Of a stretch of DNA of 64,000 bases, positions 12,512 to 23,766 are shown piece by piece (positions within the stretch are counted from its first letter, which is position 1; each line of letters begins with the position of its first letter). This stretch comes from Rutstroemia sp. NJR-2017a BVV2 (Eukaryota > Ascomycota > Leotiomycetes > Helotiales > Rutstroemiaceae): the NCBI GenBank assembly GCA_002946415.1, contig NJPS01000037.1, positions 186,001-250,000 on the forward strand. The letters are read 5' to 3'. The position numbers and the translations under genes are program-made. The notes under the pieces are model-generated. The model searched no databases and was not told the origin of the DNA. It saw only the letters and a program-made list of their open reading frames with translations.

Positions 12512-15500
12512 GGAGATTGCCCAGCGATACTTGATAATGTGCACTGGATGATTTAAAGAGATGGAAAGCTAATGCTGGGAATTTACTTTCACTCTTTCGA
12601 GCTTGGTTGGGGGTCTACTTTGGTCGTTCTTGGTTCGTGTTTGCGTACATCTCATTTTGCTACAATCTGTATGCGTAATCTGTTGCTTCTTGTTAGTTAG
12701 CTAGATCAAATTCTGTTCAAGTTTGCTAACTTTCCTCTGAAACACTCTTGAGTAGATGTAAATGATTATTTGAACGAGCAATCCAAGCCAGGGAGCTTGA
12801 GACACACGCCAAGGATAAAGTACCCTACATTTCTGGGTATTTACCTGTGCCTGTCGATGGAGAACCCACTTTTCCTTCTTCCGAAGCTCTCGGCTGGGGT
12901 ATTTCCATCCTAGTTGCGAGCCGCTGCAAATCGGAGAATAATCTGTTCCATCTTACACTCCGATATTGTATCAACGTTCTTCCTCCATAAAGTACCGTCT
13001 TGGCCAGAGTTGTTTGCCAAAACTATATGAGAAGCTTTGTTATCCTTACTTTTCTGTGCCACGTCCTCATAGGTTACGAAATGATTGCAATGTTTCGTGA
13101 ACTGTGTTACCTTCGGGTCCATTGGTCGATGATGATGACTGATCTGCGATACTACTGCACCTTTCTGTTCTAGAACCGAGATGCCTGATGAGCAGTTACA
13201 GGGGGAGAAAACTCCCAAAATATGTAACGGTGCGGCGTAGGTCATACATCTACAAATTTGGCAGTGAAGCGACAACCCAGGTTTAAGGTGCAGATTAGAA
13301 TGCGAGGGGTGGTGGCAGGGTTAGATGAAATGCAATGTACGAAGTAGTATAAGGAAATACAGCCGATGGAATTGGACGGAGCCAGGGCGACTGGATGTCG
13401 GTGATTAATCACGAGAATTACGAAGAAGGATAAAGGCGTCGAGTACGAAATTATCTCTAATGACTTGCTCGATTCGCCGCCGTTGAACGCTGCGGCAGCA
13501 CCTGCGTTTTTCGGAGGTCTGAAGAAATCCGAGCCGGCATCACCTTTCCAAATATCCTTCCAGAAAGGTAGCATCAATTTAAGCATATATTGAGCTCGTG
13601 TAAAGTATTTGTCCTACGGTAGAAATTCGAAGCTGTTTCCACTGCCGGTGCTGTACAACCAGATTTTCTTGCTGGTGTCGATCTACCACTTACCTGTGCA
13701 ACAACGGTTTACCGCAGTTTGACATGTATCTATAACTTGCTCTCGTGTGTATCTTTAACAATGTGGAAACTCTTCTTGTTCTGTGATTGTAAGTTTCGTG
13801 TTTTTTTTCTCTCAACTTCCTCACCACATGCATACGCGTTCGTACCAATAGTCGTTATTTACGAAACCCGCCACCATGGAACGCTGCTCTTCTCTTAAAG
13901 TACAATCTCCGACCATGGGCAATAACTGGAATGCGATTTGCAGGATAAATGACAGGACATGAGAATTTGAGAAGATGGAAAGACGTTCCCTGCCTAAACA
14001 TATACTGCAATCAACCTGCAATATCGGCACTTCATGGGATGGGTTACACTCGCAACGAGGCGATGCTCGATATTCTTTCCTATTCTGTGTAAGTTGATCG
14101 CGACATGTGAGATGCAAAATCGGGGAGGTAACAATTGATACACTGAAGCCGAGGTGACATGAGATTGTGTAACCCCAAAACCAGCAAAACACTGCTTGCG
14201 GGAATGCTGTGCAATAGAACGAAGAAACGATTTTAATCCTCAAAATGGCAGGTCGCAGGGTGTCTTCATCATGGTGTGGTTAATTAATGCCTTTGGGCGT
14301 CTATCGTCCACTGTAGACGTAGATGCGAGAGAAGGTGGGTGGCTGGATTTTCCAGGGGTCAGAAGCGAAAGGTAAGTAAAGGGTAACATCCGAGCACTTA
14401 CATAGAGTGCCTCGTAAGCTTACTGCATGTACAGTACACTACTCAAATGGTTTTCTTATGTCCCAAATTCTGAATCTAGAGGAGCTGAGTGAAAATACTT
14501 GGCGGTAGTATCTTAACTGCACAAGACGTGTATTCTTAGGCTGCAATGTTGTATTGTCGATACTTAATGCAGTCGCCTTGTTTGGTGGAAGGGAACAAAG
14601 CTGATGAGTTACTGTACAGTACTACAGTACTACTTCTTGTTCCATCGTGTGAAAAGCACGTAAGAGCATCGCCAAGAAGACTATCTCTCCCAACCTCCAA
14701 TCGTAGTCCTAGCTACGAGTACTTCGTACACAAGAATTATATTACCCCTACTTCTCTCTGTACCCATATGATGCTCGTTTTCCCATAACCCCCTGCCCGG
14801 ACCACTGATCCCCATACCCACAAACGAAGCTAGGCCCCCTCACCCCATAACTCAAATGTAACCTTATATGTAGCCTCATACAGCTTAGTCTATTCACAAG
14901 GAGCTTTACTCATAGCTCTTACTTACCATATGCTTCTTACATTCGCGGGACAAAATAATCATGACTAAGACACGAGGACGGAATCCCACCCTCCATAACC
15001 GGATGGTCTCGACCTAAATTAAAGCCGACATGGTTAACAAATAGCTTGTTGAGTACCGTGTATGTTGATTCATGAACCATAAGCACCTTGATCCTAATCC
15101 CTACTCGTCCTGGACCCTTGAAGACAATCTGTTGACATCGAGATCTTTCTTTCCAATACATGTCTGCTACGGTAGAGCATTAAGAGACGTTGGGCCGCGG
15201 ATTCAGGGTCAAGGCTTGGAAGTGAGGTACAGATAAAGTTAATCTAATCTTGTGTTTCCTGTAAGAATGCGGCGTGGTTGAGCAAATGGGGTGAATTGGG
15301 GAAAGATGTGGCGTGTTTGAGGTGAAAAGGGGACGAGACATGAGAGGTTCGAGAACGAGCCTTACGCCCAGGAACGAACTATCTTGCGTTAAGGAGAAGA
15401 AAGATAATTTATGGACCATCTCTGATTTGGTCTTTGCAGGGAACTCGGGGATGTGGCTACTGCTCCACAGTTCATCCACGATAGCTGTGCGTTACCCCCG

Positions 15501-16019
15501 TCTCAAGTGAGGTGCAGCTAACGTTGCCGAAAGCCAAGTCTACTGAAGCAATTTGTGATGCAATAACGATCCTTTTTGCTGGGCGGTATCTGATTGTGGA
15601 TCTAAGGGATTCTTGGTTCTGAGCCGCGAAGCTTGATATGATCTCAAAATTAATCGTTATCTTTGTTACTGCAGAATACAGCTCAGAGAGTCAAGACTTC
15701 CCATCTCGAAAACCTGATATAGAAAGCACATTAAAATACATGGTAGATATCTGGTTTGCCGCCTACCGGCTGAGGCGTTTCCTCCACTCGATAATTCCTT
15801 CGTAGTGATACGGGCCAAACCATGAAACCCCCCACCCCCTTTCCGAGAAACCCGAAATGCTCCGTAATGTATGTACAAGATTAGTATACACTTTTAATCC
15901 AAATCCCGTATCTCACAGACTGTCCACCTCTGCACTCGCACTCCGGCTGGTACTCAGTTCAACCATACTCTCGCTTTCTTTGACATCACCGCGCTTTCTA
16001 CTCGCTGTTGGTCGTTCCA
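12512..16019. other. 3.5-kb gene-poor tract
   Basis: Several minus-strand ORFs of 110-140 codons occur (12910-14243), but none joins into a convincing splice model and none carries a recognised motif. The 14400-15900 part is low in coding character with short repeats (TACAGTAC near 14620). Confidence 0.5.
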
Positions 16020-17538
16020 TCATGCGGAATCCATCAGTTGAGCGACGTTGCGATGCTGGGCCACGGAAGTCTGCCCATACTGTGCGACAAATTCCGAGAG
16101 AGGTCGTGAAGTAGATAACCGTGTTCCACTATATTCGATATCAGTATCATGAGGTAAAACATTGGTAAAAAGAGACTGCAAATGCTGGAAAGCGACACAA
16201 ATTACAGCTGTAAAGAGCTCCAAGAGTAAACTTACAAATCCTTGCAAAGGTAAGACAATCGCCGACAAAATATTAAGCACAAAACTTGGCTTCTCAGGAT
16301 ACCTCAGCCCATAAACTCGATTCACTGAAGCCGGAACCCAGGTGATAAGAATCGAGATGGCGAACAACATGGCGACTTTCGTATATGCCCATTTTATTCT
16401 ATCGAAAGAGTTCACTCCAGCCCCATTGCGACGAGACGTGCGACTGCTCAAAGTTGCATTGGGCAGCGCCGAGATAGTTACTCGATAGTTGCTATCGGGG
16501 TCATTCTTGCCGTTGGGAGTTCGAATGGCTGTAGATGAACGGATCTCGGATTGACGAGGGTACGGCCGGCTGGTGGTTGTAAGAACGGTACCATTTTCCC
16601 AAGAACCGTGTGTCACCTCGATTTCGGTGGTACGAGTACCTGTGAACATAGAGGGTGGCTCTAACTCTGATTCTTTGTCGATCGGAGTGTCGGGAGAGTA
16701 GGTAGATGCATGAGCGTTAGCTCCTTGGAGAGGAAGCGGAGAAGTCATGGTTGCGCCTGTTTCGAGTGATGGATCTGATCGGTGAGACATAGCGGCAAGG
16801 TTGTTGCGTGCGCGAAAGATTTCAACTCCAACTCGAAGGTAGATACAAAGAGCTGCAAGAATCGTAAACCAAATTGGTGCATAGTAGCTGTAGATACGGA
16901 GTGATGCCCAAGGTCCATCAATCCAACACCAGAGCTGTTTCCATATGTCAGTACTATTTTCTTGAGCATGGCTTCGGCCTGACAACCTACCGTAGCATTT
17001 CCATAGATCCTGCCCTTCTTTTTCGTCTTGACGAAAAGACATACCATCGCTGGAATGAAAGGAAGCCCATAGCATATAAGCCCATAGTAAGGATAAAGCT
17101 TCTTCAAGCGCGCGCCGTCAAATCGATGAAAGAAGACGAGATAAACATTCAATGCCATCGCCAGCGACCACCACGGATCAGACTGCATGAACCTGTCTTG
17201 CGGTCAGTACATTGTTTCACCCGTGTGTTACCAGAAACCGTCGCTTGGATCCAGATATCGAACGAAACATGTCAAACATACATCTCGAGTAAAAAGCCCT
17301 GAAATTGACATAACGGCGAGTTAACTCTCGACAGTGCGGATCCTCCAATAAGTGCAGCGACGTTGGCAAAAAGATTTGCGAACGATGCATAGAAGATAAT
17401 CGTGTTCGACAGCGTTCGGAAAGACTTAATGAAGATGAATGTGAACAGCAGCGCAAGCGTTCCCATGACAGATATCGAAGCTGTCGTACGCTCAATGATA
17501 ATTAATATCTCAACTTCCTTTGGAGTTAGTTGGCCCAT
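16020..17538 (-). CDS. cAMP-receptor-like / Git3-type seven-TM G-protein-coupled receptor
   Basis: Plasma-membrane receptor of the fungal cAMP-receptor-like or glucose-sensing class, expected to signal through heterotrimeric G proteins. Minus-strand exons 17538-17282, 17192-16991 and 16934-16020; introns 17193-17281 (GTATGT) and 16935-16990 (GTAGGT, CTGAC branch). The product is about 457 aa. TM1-2 are in exon 1 (two hydrophobic segments before CQFQGFLLEM). DPWWSLAMALNVYLVFF follows the first splice, and WCWIDGPWASLRIYSYY follows the second. A Ser/Thr-rich cytosolic loop 3 of about 150 aa separates TM5 from TM6-7 (VYGLRYPEKPSFVLN, then LPLQGF). The last exon contains an optional 51-nt in-frame intron starting GTAAGT right after LPLQGF. 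No ligand can be inferred. Confidence 0.85.
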
Positions 17539-19340
17539 GATGAGATGATCATGGACTAGCTAGCTAGTTGAAGTGGAGAATTGCGGATCTGGGGAAGGCG
17601 GGAGGAGGGGAAAAAGGAAAGTAAAAATGCTTGGAGGATGGATGATATAAGATACGTCAGACGGATGGAGTCTCGATCCATCCATCCATCTATTCTACAC
17701 CAGTCAGCTTCGCTTGGTGTCAGTCAGAGTAAAGGAGAGCGTGGAAGCATATAGCACCGCAAAAGGACGGCGAATATAGAATATTGAACGAGTATTCGCA
17801 CGTGTAAAAGAGGATAGGTGAAATAATACAATGGTACTCGTAAGTGCAAGCCGACACAAAATGCGATCGAAATGCGAACCCAAAGGAACGGGTACCGGTG
17901 CATTCGTTACGGAAAAGGAAAATACATCTTCGAGAGAAATGAGCATCCTTGTGCAGCGGAGGTGTATGCTCATTGAGAAAGAAGAGAAGGAGAGTGTTCA
18001 GCAATCTATTCATCACCATGCGCAACTTACGTATCAAAGTTTCTTCCATTCAGTCCAGCACAGCATCATCGAGCCATACAACCCCTTCCGGTGTCCCGTG
18101 TCTCGTGCAAATGAAAAACGCCACAAGAAGATATCGCCTCAGGGCCAGGGCCAGGGAGCATTAAAGGCTGAAAGCCTTTTGTGTGCGCCAGATGTAGAAG
18201 TACTAGGGAATGTAGGAGGATTTTTCCTGAAAAGCTAACGAATGAGGCTGGAGCAAGGTTCCATCACCTTTGTATCGTTGTATCGAGTACATCCTGTTCT
18301 CGAATTTTACCCTGTCCCGGTTCGCAACCAGTACCACAATTGCATTGGCCTTGACAGGCTGTACTGTAATTCTCGAGTCGCGGTAGACTACGTGGAAAGC
18401 GGGCATAGGAAGCCAACTTTGACGAACAAACCTGCTATCCACATCCTTAGCCTCGATGGTAAAAAGAAGAACTATGGTTGGTCCGACAGCAGATCAATAA
18501 TATTAGCCATTGATATACTTCAGAGTAAATTAACTACCTTACTCGTAACATAGAAGCTTTTTTTTTGGAAAAATAGAATTTGCAGGAGGTTTAAATGAAC
18601 AAAACCCCGAGTCCGTTTCCCCTCCTTGATATGGTCCGACGCACATGGAGACGAGAGCATACGAGTACAGCCGGCAAAAGCTAAAATCCTACTCATACTA
18701 GTAGATGATTGGGGTAGCTGGGGGCGGGGAGTCGGGAGAAAAACACTGAACATCTGGGGTAACACAACAGGGAAGGATGACGCCACCAACTTTTAGCACT
18801 CGGGCTTGCTGACCACATGCGGTAATACCTTTACTAACCACACGTATACTGTACTGGAATGCCCACCAGGATAAGTTTGGGGTCGAGCGGGGGTATATTT
18901 TTGATATGGAAGGATTGCAGCCGCTTGTGTGTTACTCGTACAGGTGGGCGATAGAATCTAGTACAACGCAACAAAAGTGATGGTCTGGTTGCACAAGGGA
19001 CAGGGTTCAATCCCCTGATAATAATCTTGTGGTATTAGGGGATTTCTACTCGATGCATACTTGACGGCTGAGAAGCAACAAGTTGTGGCGCGTAGGATCT
19101 ATAATTTAGTATCTCGTCGCAGCTTTTGCAGATAGGCAGTTACAGGAAGCAGATTCTTCATGAAATGGAAATTTTAGTGACTAATTGTGATCAGATGTTG
19201 TATTAATATCGGAAATAAATTTGAGTTATGGGTAGTTTTTAGTTCTAGGACGAAAGATAAATGCAGGTGGTGGCAGATGTACTGGAAAACAAATGACAAG
19301 AGAACCTTTTTGGTCATCCTTTAGTGTTATGACCACAAAT
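17539..19340. other. Intergenic region between GPCR and MFS permease
   Basis: Contains the GPCR promoter with a CATC microsatellite (about 17678-17690). There is also an isolated GGTTCAATCCC element at about 19007. Other ORFs appear random. Confidence 0.45.
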
Positions 19341-21068
19341 TTATACAGTGTATAAGAAGTCGGGTCTCTTGTCGCCCAATTTCTCCACCTCTTTCTGACT
19401 AAGGCCTTGAACCAGGTGATCTTTCTTTCCAGCCAGTCTGGCCGCATTTTCTCTACGAAGCAAAAGAGTCATCGCGACACTTCCACCGAAGAGACAAACG
19501 ATCATGTAAGCCATGACAGTGGCATGACCGGCGGTGAACTTTGGTTTTTGGAAGTAAATGTTGCTGCTGACAACACCATTGAGATTTCCCCAGCCGATGA
19601 CGAAACCAAGAACGATACCGCGCTTGTAAACACCCTCAATATTATTGCTGACCCATGTGATGGTGTTGGCAATGCATGGATAGATTCCGAGCGCTCCCAA
19701 GAATGTTCCTGCATACTTGACATGAGCATTTTGCGATCCGAGCAACATGCCGAACCCAATGACTCCTAGAATCGACACGCAGATATTGCATAGTCCTCTT
19801 TGCTTGGTACGATCGGCCAAAAATCCAATCACGATTGTCAGAAATGCTGCACAAGCATACGGTGGGACTGTGAGTAGTTGAGCATGGTTCGCTGTGTACC
19901 CCATCTCCGCAACGATGGTAGGTAGAAATAGGGAGAAAGCGTAGAGTGGCATATCGGCTCCCATATAAATGAACATGCCCAACCACATCTTATAGTCCTT
20001 AATTGCAGCCCAGAAATACTCCATCTTGAACTCCTCATGTTCTGCACTGGATTGCTTGTCCTCCTTGAGTCTTCGGATGACACGAGCACGGTCTTGTTCT
20101 GAGAGGAATGTCGCAGTATCAGGGAAGTCATGGACGAAGAAGAATGACAAGAGACCGAAGCCAACGGTGACGACACCTTCAATGATGAAGATCCATGCCC
20201 AACCGGGTCTACCTCCAAGGCCGTCGAGATTTGCGATTGCGGCGGCAAGAAGACCACCGAAAGATCCGGAAAATGCTGCCGCAGAGAAGAAGATGGCCTG
20301 AAATGTTAGTGGAATAAATACTTTGCGAAGCAAATATACACTTACAGCGCGAACACCAAATTCATCACGCTTGTACCAGCATGACAAGAAGTAATTAACA
20401 CCAGGATATAAACCTGCCTCTGCAACACCGAGCCACCATCTTGCGGCCATTAAGCCAGACCAGTTCTTGACATATCCCATTGAAAGCATGGCAACACCCC
20501 AGATTGTCCTTTGAAAGTTAGATTGTGGGTGGTGTTCCATGAAGATGGTTGATATACATACATGATGATTGGGATGAAGATGGAGGGTCTAAGTCGCTTC
20601 AAAAGAACGTTGGTCAATGGCTCGAAAATCGAGTACGAAACGAAGAATATAGACAAGGCTGCATTGTATCGACCGGTAGACATCTTATGCAGATCCTTCT
20701 GCAAGCCATCAATCTTTGCATTTCCAATGTTGGTTCGATCGAGGAAGGCAAGAAGGTAGAGAATGCAGAGCTATGGTAGACCCAATTAGGATATTGCACG
20801 AGACGTATTCGAATATCAGCACATACCCATGGGATCAGATATAAGTCCAGCTTGCGGACCAGTCTTTTGTCCTGCCAGAAGGTTAGTCATGTGGTCTTTG
20901 CCGGGCATAGAGAAGAGAACCCACAATGCGTTTTCGCTCTTCAGGGGAGAGATGCGCATCGGGATCTTCTGGTAGATTGACTAGAGTGACTTGCTCACTC
21001 CCCGAGGAGGTAACGGCCTTCTCTTCATCGCTGCTGGAGTGCGTCCTAACGTGTTCCTTGGATTCCAT
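19341..21068 (-). CDS. MFS permease, allantoate/nicotinate (Dal5/Tna1-type, anion:cation symporter) family
   Basis: Twelve-TM plasma-membrane symporter for small organic anions, amides or vitamins. Minus-strand exons 21068-20925, 20871-20827, 20770-20562, 20508-20346 and 20297-19341, all with GT-AG introns of 48-56 nt, give about 505 aa. Family markers are the EERKRI...RKLDLYLIPWLCILYLLAFLDRTN block spread over exons 1-3, and NIGNAKI nearby. R-W-x-L-G-V-x-E-A-G-L-Y-P-G is in TM4, and GWAWIFIIEG follows. The cytosolic N-terminus is acidic and Ser-rich; the C-terminus is short and charged. Family is clear; substrate is not. Confidence 0.9.
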
Positions 21069-22823
21069 GATGGTTGAAATATGAACAGTCCAGAAAAACG
21101 AAATAGGGTAAGAGAAGAAGAAAAAGGTGAAAGAGATGGGAAAAAGATGCGCCGATTATGGTGGCATATAGGTGTAGATGTTCAGTATATATATCTAGGT
21201 TGTAATTAGTGGCCTTGCATGCGATCGATATGCGATGCTGGGGTATGAGGGGATTGTAACTGTAGAAGCGTGTGGGAGAATTGATTTTTGATTCCTCGGT
21301 GGCACTGTATGTTACTTTTGCGCCGATGCAAGTCCCATGGATATCAAATTGAGAAGGGGACGGTGGTAAGGTGGTAAGGGAGAGGACCGGGGCAAGGAGC
21401 TATTGTGGAGGTTGCATTCGCCCCAGACACCGCAGGAGAGCGCACAGGACCCCAGTAAAAGACCCTAGTCCACACCAATCTGCCTGGGGAAGGAGCTTCC
21501 ACTATTCGTCGACATGCAGCCAGTAATTTCATAGTCCTCTCACACCCTCACTTTCCACTCGATAGTAATTCGTGGCATTCTTAATCCAACACGACTTCGC
21601 AAGCCCCTCCAACTGTTTGAAAGGAGACGAAATCCGATAGTCCCGGGTGTACATTAATTGTGCAGGAAATGTACAGATATGTTGAGTATAGGTATCACAA
21701 CAGTGAGCCAGGTATTCTTTCACCTATCCTGGTCATGGAAAATGCATACACTAGGTAGCTTTTCTTCCTTGAGTCCCGTACCGTACCGTACTGTACCGGT
21801 AGAACGGTAACCACTGAGTCTTCGTCTCTGGGAAAGAAAAGGGGAGCCGGCAATCGTTTTCAGCACGGGCAAACGAACGAAAAGAAATGATGAAGGGCTT
21901 TTACCCGTCAAAAAGATAAATGAAGCGAAAGTCTCGCCAAAGTATCATGGGAAGTGCTTGCGAAGTCCTCGCGGAGCAGTAGGGGGTACGAATGAATATG
22001 CTTCAATCTTGCATCCATCTATAATGCCTGTCTCTACCTCGGTCTCCGTTGGTGCTTTGTATTATTGCGGTTGTACAAGAACGTTTCGTCCATGTTTGTG
22101 GCTTTTCAGGAATTAGACAGCCGCTGTCGTAAAAAGCATATTAGGCATCGGATCTAATCCTCATTTGCAGGAGCTTTTGTATTGCAACACCTTGCTTAAA
22201 GAAACATTAGGACAGTGTACGGAGTAGGGTGTCGTCGACCAGGCAAAAAGAAGAAAAAACCCAGACGGAGGACCAGAGCAAGGAAAAATCTGTACATGTC
22301 CGCCGGGGGTTTGAGCTTCAGCTAAGTACTCGCGCGCACCGTAGATATCACGTGCATTTACCTACTCTTGCGGCCAATCAAACCGCCAGCCTGTGAGCTA
22401 GTAAAAGCTGCATTCACGGTGACTCCATTTTGTCCATCTTACATTTCCTTGGATGTATACTTCACCACGGACACCCACCCTTATGAGACGTTCATACGAT
22501 CAACGCACTTTATCGTCTCCCACTCGATCGCCTCCTCGCTCTGTCCAAGCCAACTGAAATGTCCAGCTCTAAGCGGGACGGGCCGGGCCGGCTTCAATCA
22601 TCAGGTTGAAGTATCAACGAGACATCTGTCTCACATATTTCTATTACTCAACTCCATATTCACTCACATATCACATTTCAAAACTGCTTCTCTTAATAAC
22701 TCTAATTTTATTATTCGTTCCTACTCTTCCTCGTGTTCCATACTATACTTACCTTTGCCCCAACAGCGTGTTTGGAAAGACCAACACGTCTGGTGAGAAG
22801 CATCTCGCAACATCGAAGGAAAG
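21069..22823. other. Intergenic region MFS permease - small Cys protein
   Basis: Promoter and UTR sequence, with a short CGTAC tandem (about 21777-21800). No credible gene seen. Confidence 0.45.
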
Positions 22824-23063
22824 TTACCACCCGTTCTTTAGAATGAGATCATCATAGTTTCTTCGCTCTCTAGGAGTATAATCCACTTGCTTGGATACCC
22901 AGCAGTTAGCACATCGGGAATGCGTCAAGCAAATTCCACATGTTTGTCGGTCATGTGTTGATGCATTTTTCTCCACATAGCCACAGCCTCTGCAACATCC
23001 CCAGGTGAATGTCTCCTTTTTTGGGAGGGCAGCACTTGAAGATTGTTTCTGCTGAGGAGCCAT
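22824..23063 (-). CDS. Small cysteine-rich (putative zinc-binding) protein, 79 aa
   Basis: I chose the ATG at 23063, giving 79 aa (start MAPQQKQ). The same frame is open further upstream to 23162, but that part is unlike protein. The central segment has a CCxxC group with GYVEK, then CGIC, then CxxC (CANCW) eight residues on, with His residues between. That spacing suggests one or two zinc sites. The Arg-rich tail is RERRNYDD. There is no signal peptide, so a cytosolic or nuclear protein is likely. I recognise no named family. Confidence 0.6.
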   Translation of the reverse strand: MAPQQKQSSSAALPKKETFTWGCCRGCGYVEKNASTHDRQTCGICLTHSRCANCWVSKQVDYTPRERRNYDDLILKNGW

Positions 23064-23766
23064 CTTAGTTCTCTTGATTGCGTGTCGGATTTTCAAGGTG
23101 TTTGACTTTGTACGATCGTGAAAGTCTTCTGGCAAATGGCTAGAGCGGTGGGAAACTGTCAATCAGATACTTTGCTTGATGCTTTAGTTATTCTGCTTCA
23201 GTTGAGTTTCTTGCCGCGAGCTGTGGGTTGGAGATTTTCCTCTTACTCCGAGAACTTACTTCATTTTCTAACCATGATCTCTGCTCTGTTAACGGTCTGT
23301 TTGATATCCTCATTTTATCACGAAATCTGGGAGTCTTTATTGTGCCCATGCATCTTCCTTTATCTTTACAATGCTCTTTCATTTCATTCAATGGTCTCAA
23401 TAGTGGTCTCAATGGTGGTATCAATGGTCCTTTTACCTCTCGATTGTTTGATTATCAAAGAAGTTCTTTGTGCGGAAATGATTTGTACGCATCTACGAAA
23501 AGGGTGAAACCTTCCGATTCTAGACAAAGTATCTATGTTTTCGATTCACTTTGAATGAGGCGGCGCTTTTTCGTGCATAGGTATCCAACGTCGAACTTGA
23601 GAGACCATTTCAATTGAGTGGTTTCTGATAGCCTCATTGTTTTGCAATGTCTTCTACCTGTTTTTGCTATTCAAGACATTGAAACTATATTCAAAAACCT
23701 TGCTGAATTGCGGAGAAGATACTATTTTCCACTCAGATCATCCACCCCGTGCTGAAAAGCACCACC
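23064..23766. other. Intergenic region
   Basis: About 700 bp between the Cys-rich gene and the 3' end of the GH31 gene. Overlapping ORFs here show no coding signature; a GGTCTCAATGGTGGTATC-like mini-repeat lies near 23390-23425. Confidence 0.4.

Noticed and set aside
12910..14243. Three overlapping minus-strand ORFs that might be exons of one gene
   Set aside because: I could not link them by GT-AG signals in a consistent frame; the middle one is not protein-like.
17831..18238. 135-codon plus-strand ORF upstream of the GPCR
   Set aside because: Low-complexity basic and Gln/Gly-rich, no signature; overlaps minus-strand ORFs.
18970..19030. Possible tRNA (GGTTCAATCCC with 5-bp T-stem)
   Set aside because: The 3' acceptor ATAATAA has no TTATTAT partner 65-90 nt upstream, and no anticodon arm is visible; at most a relic B-box.
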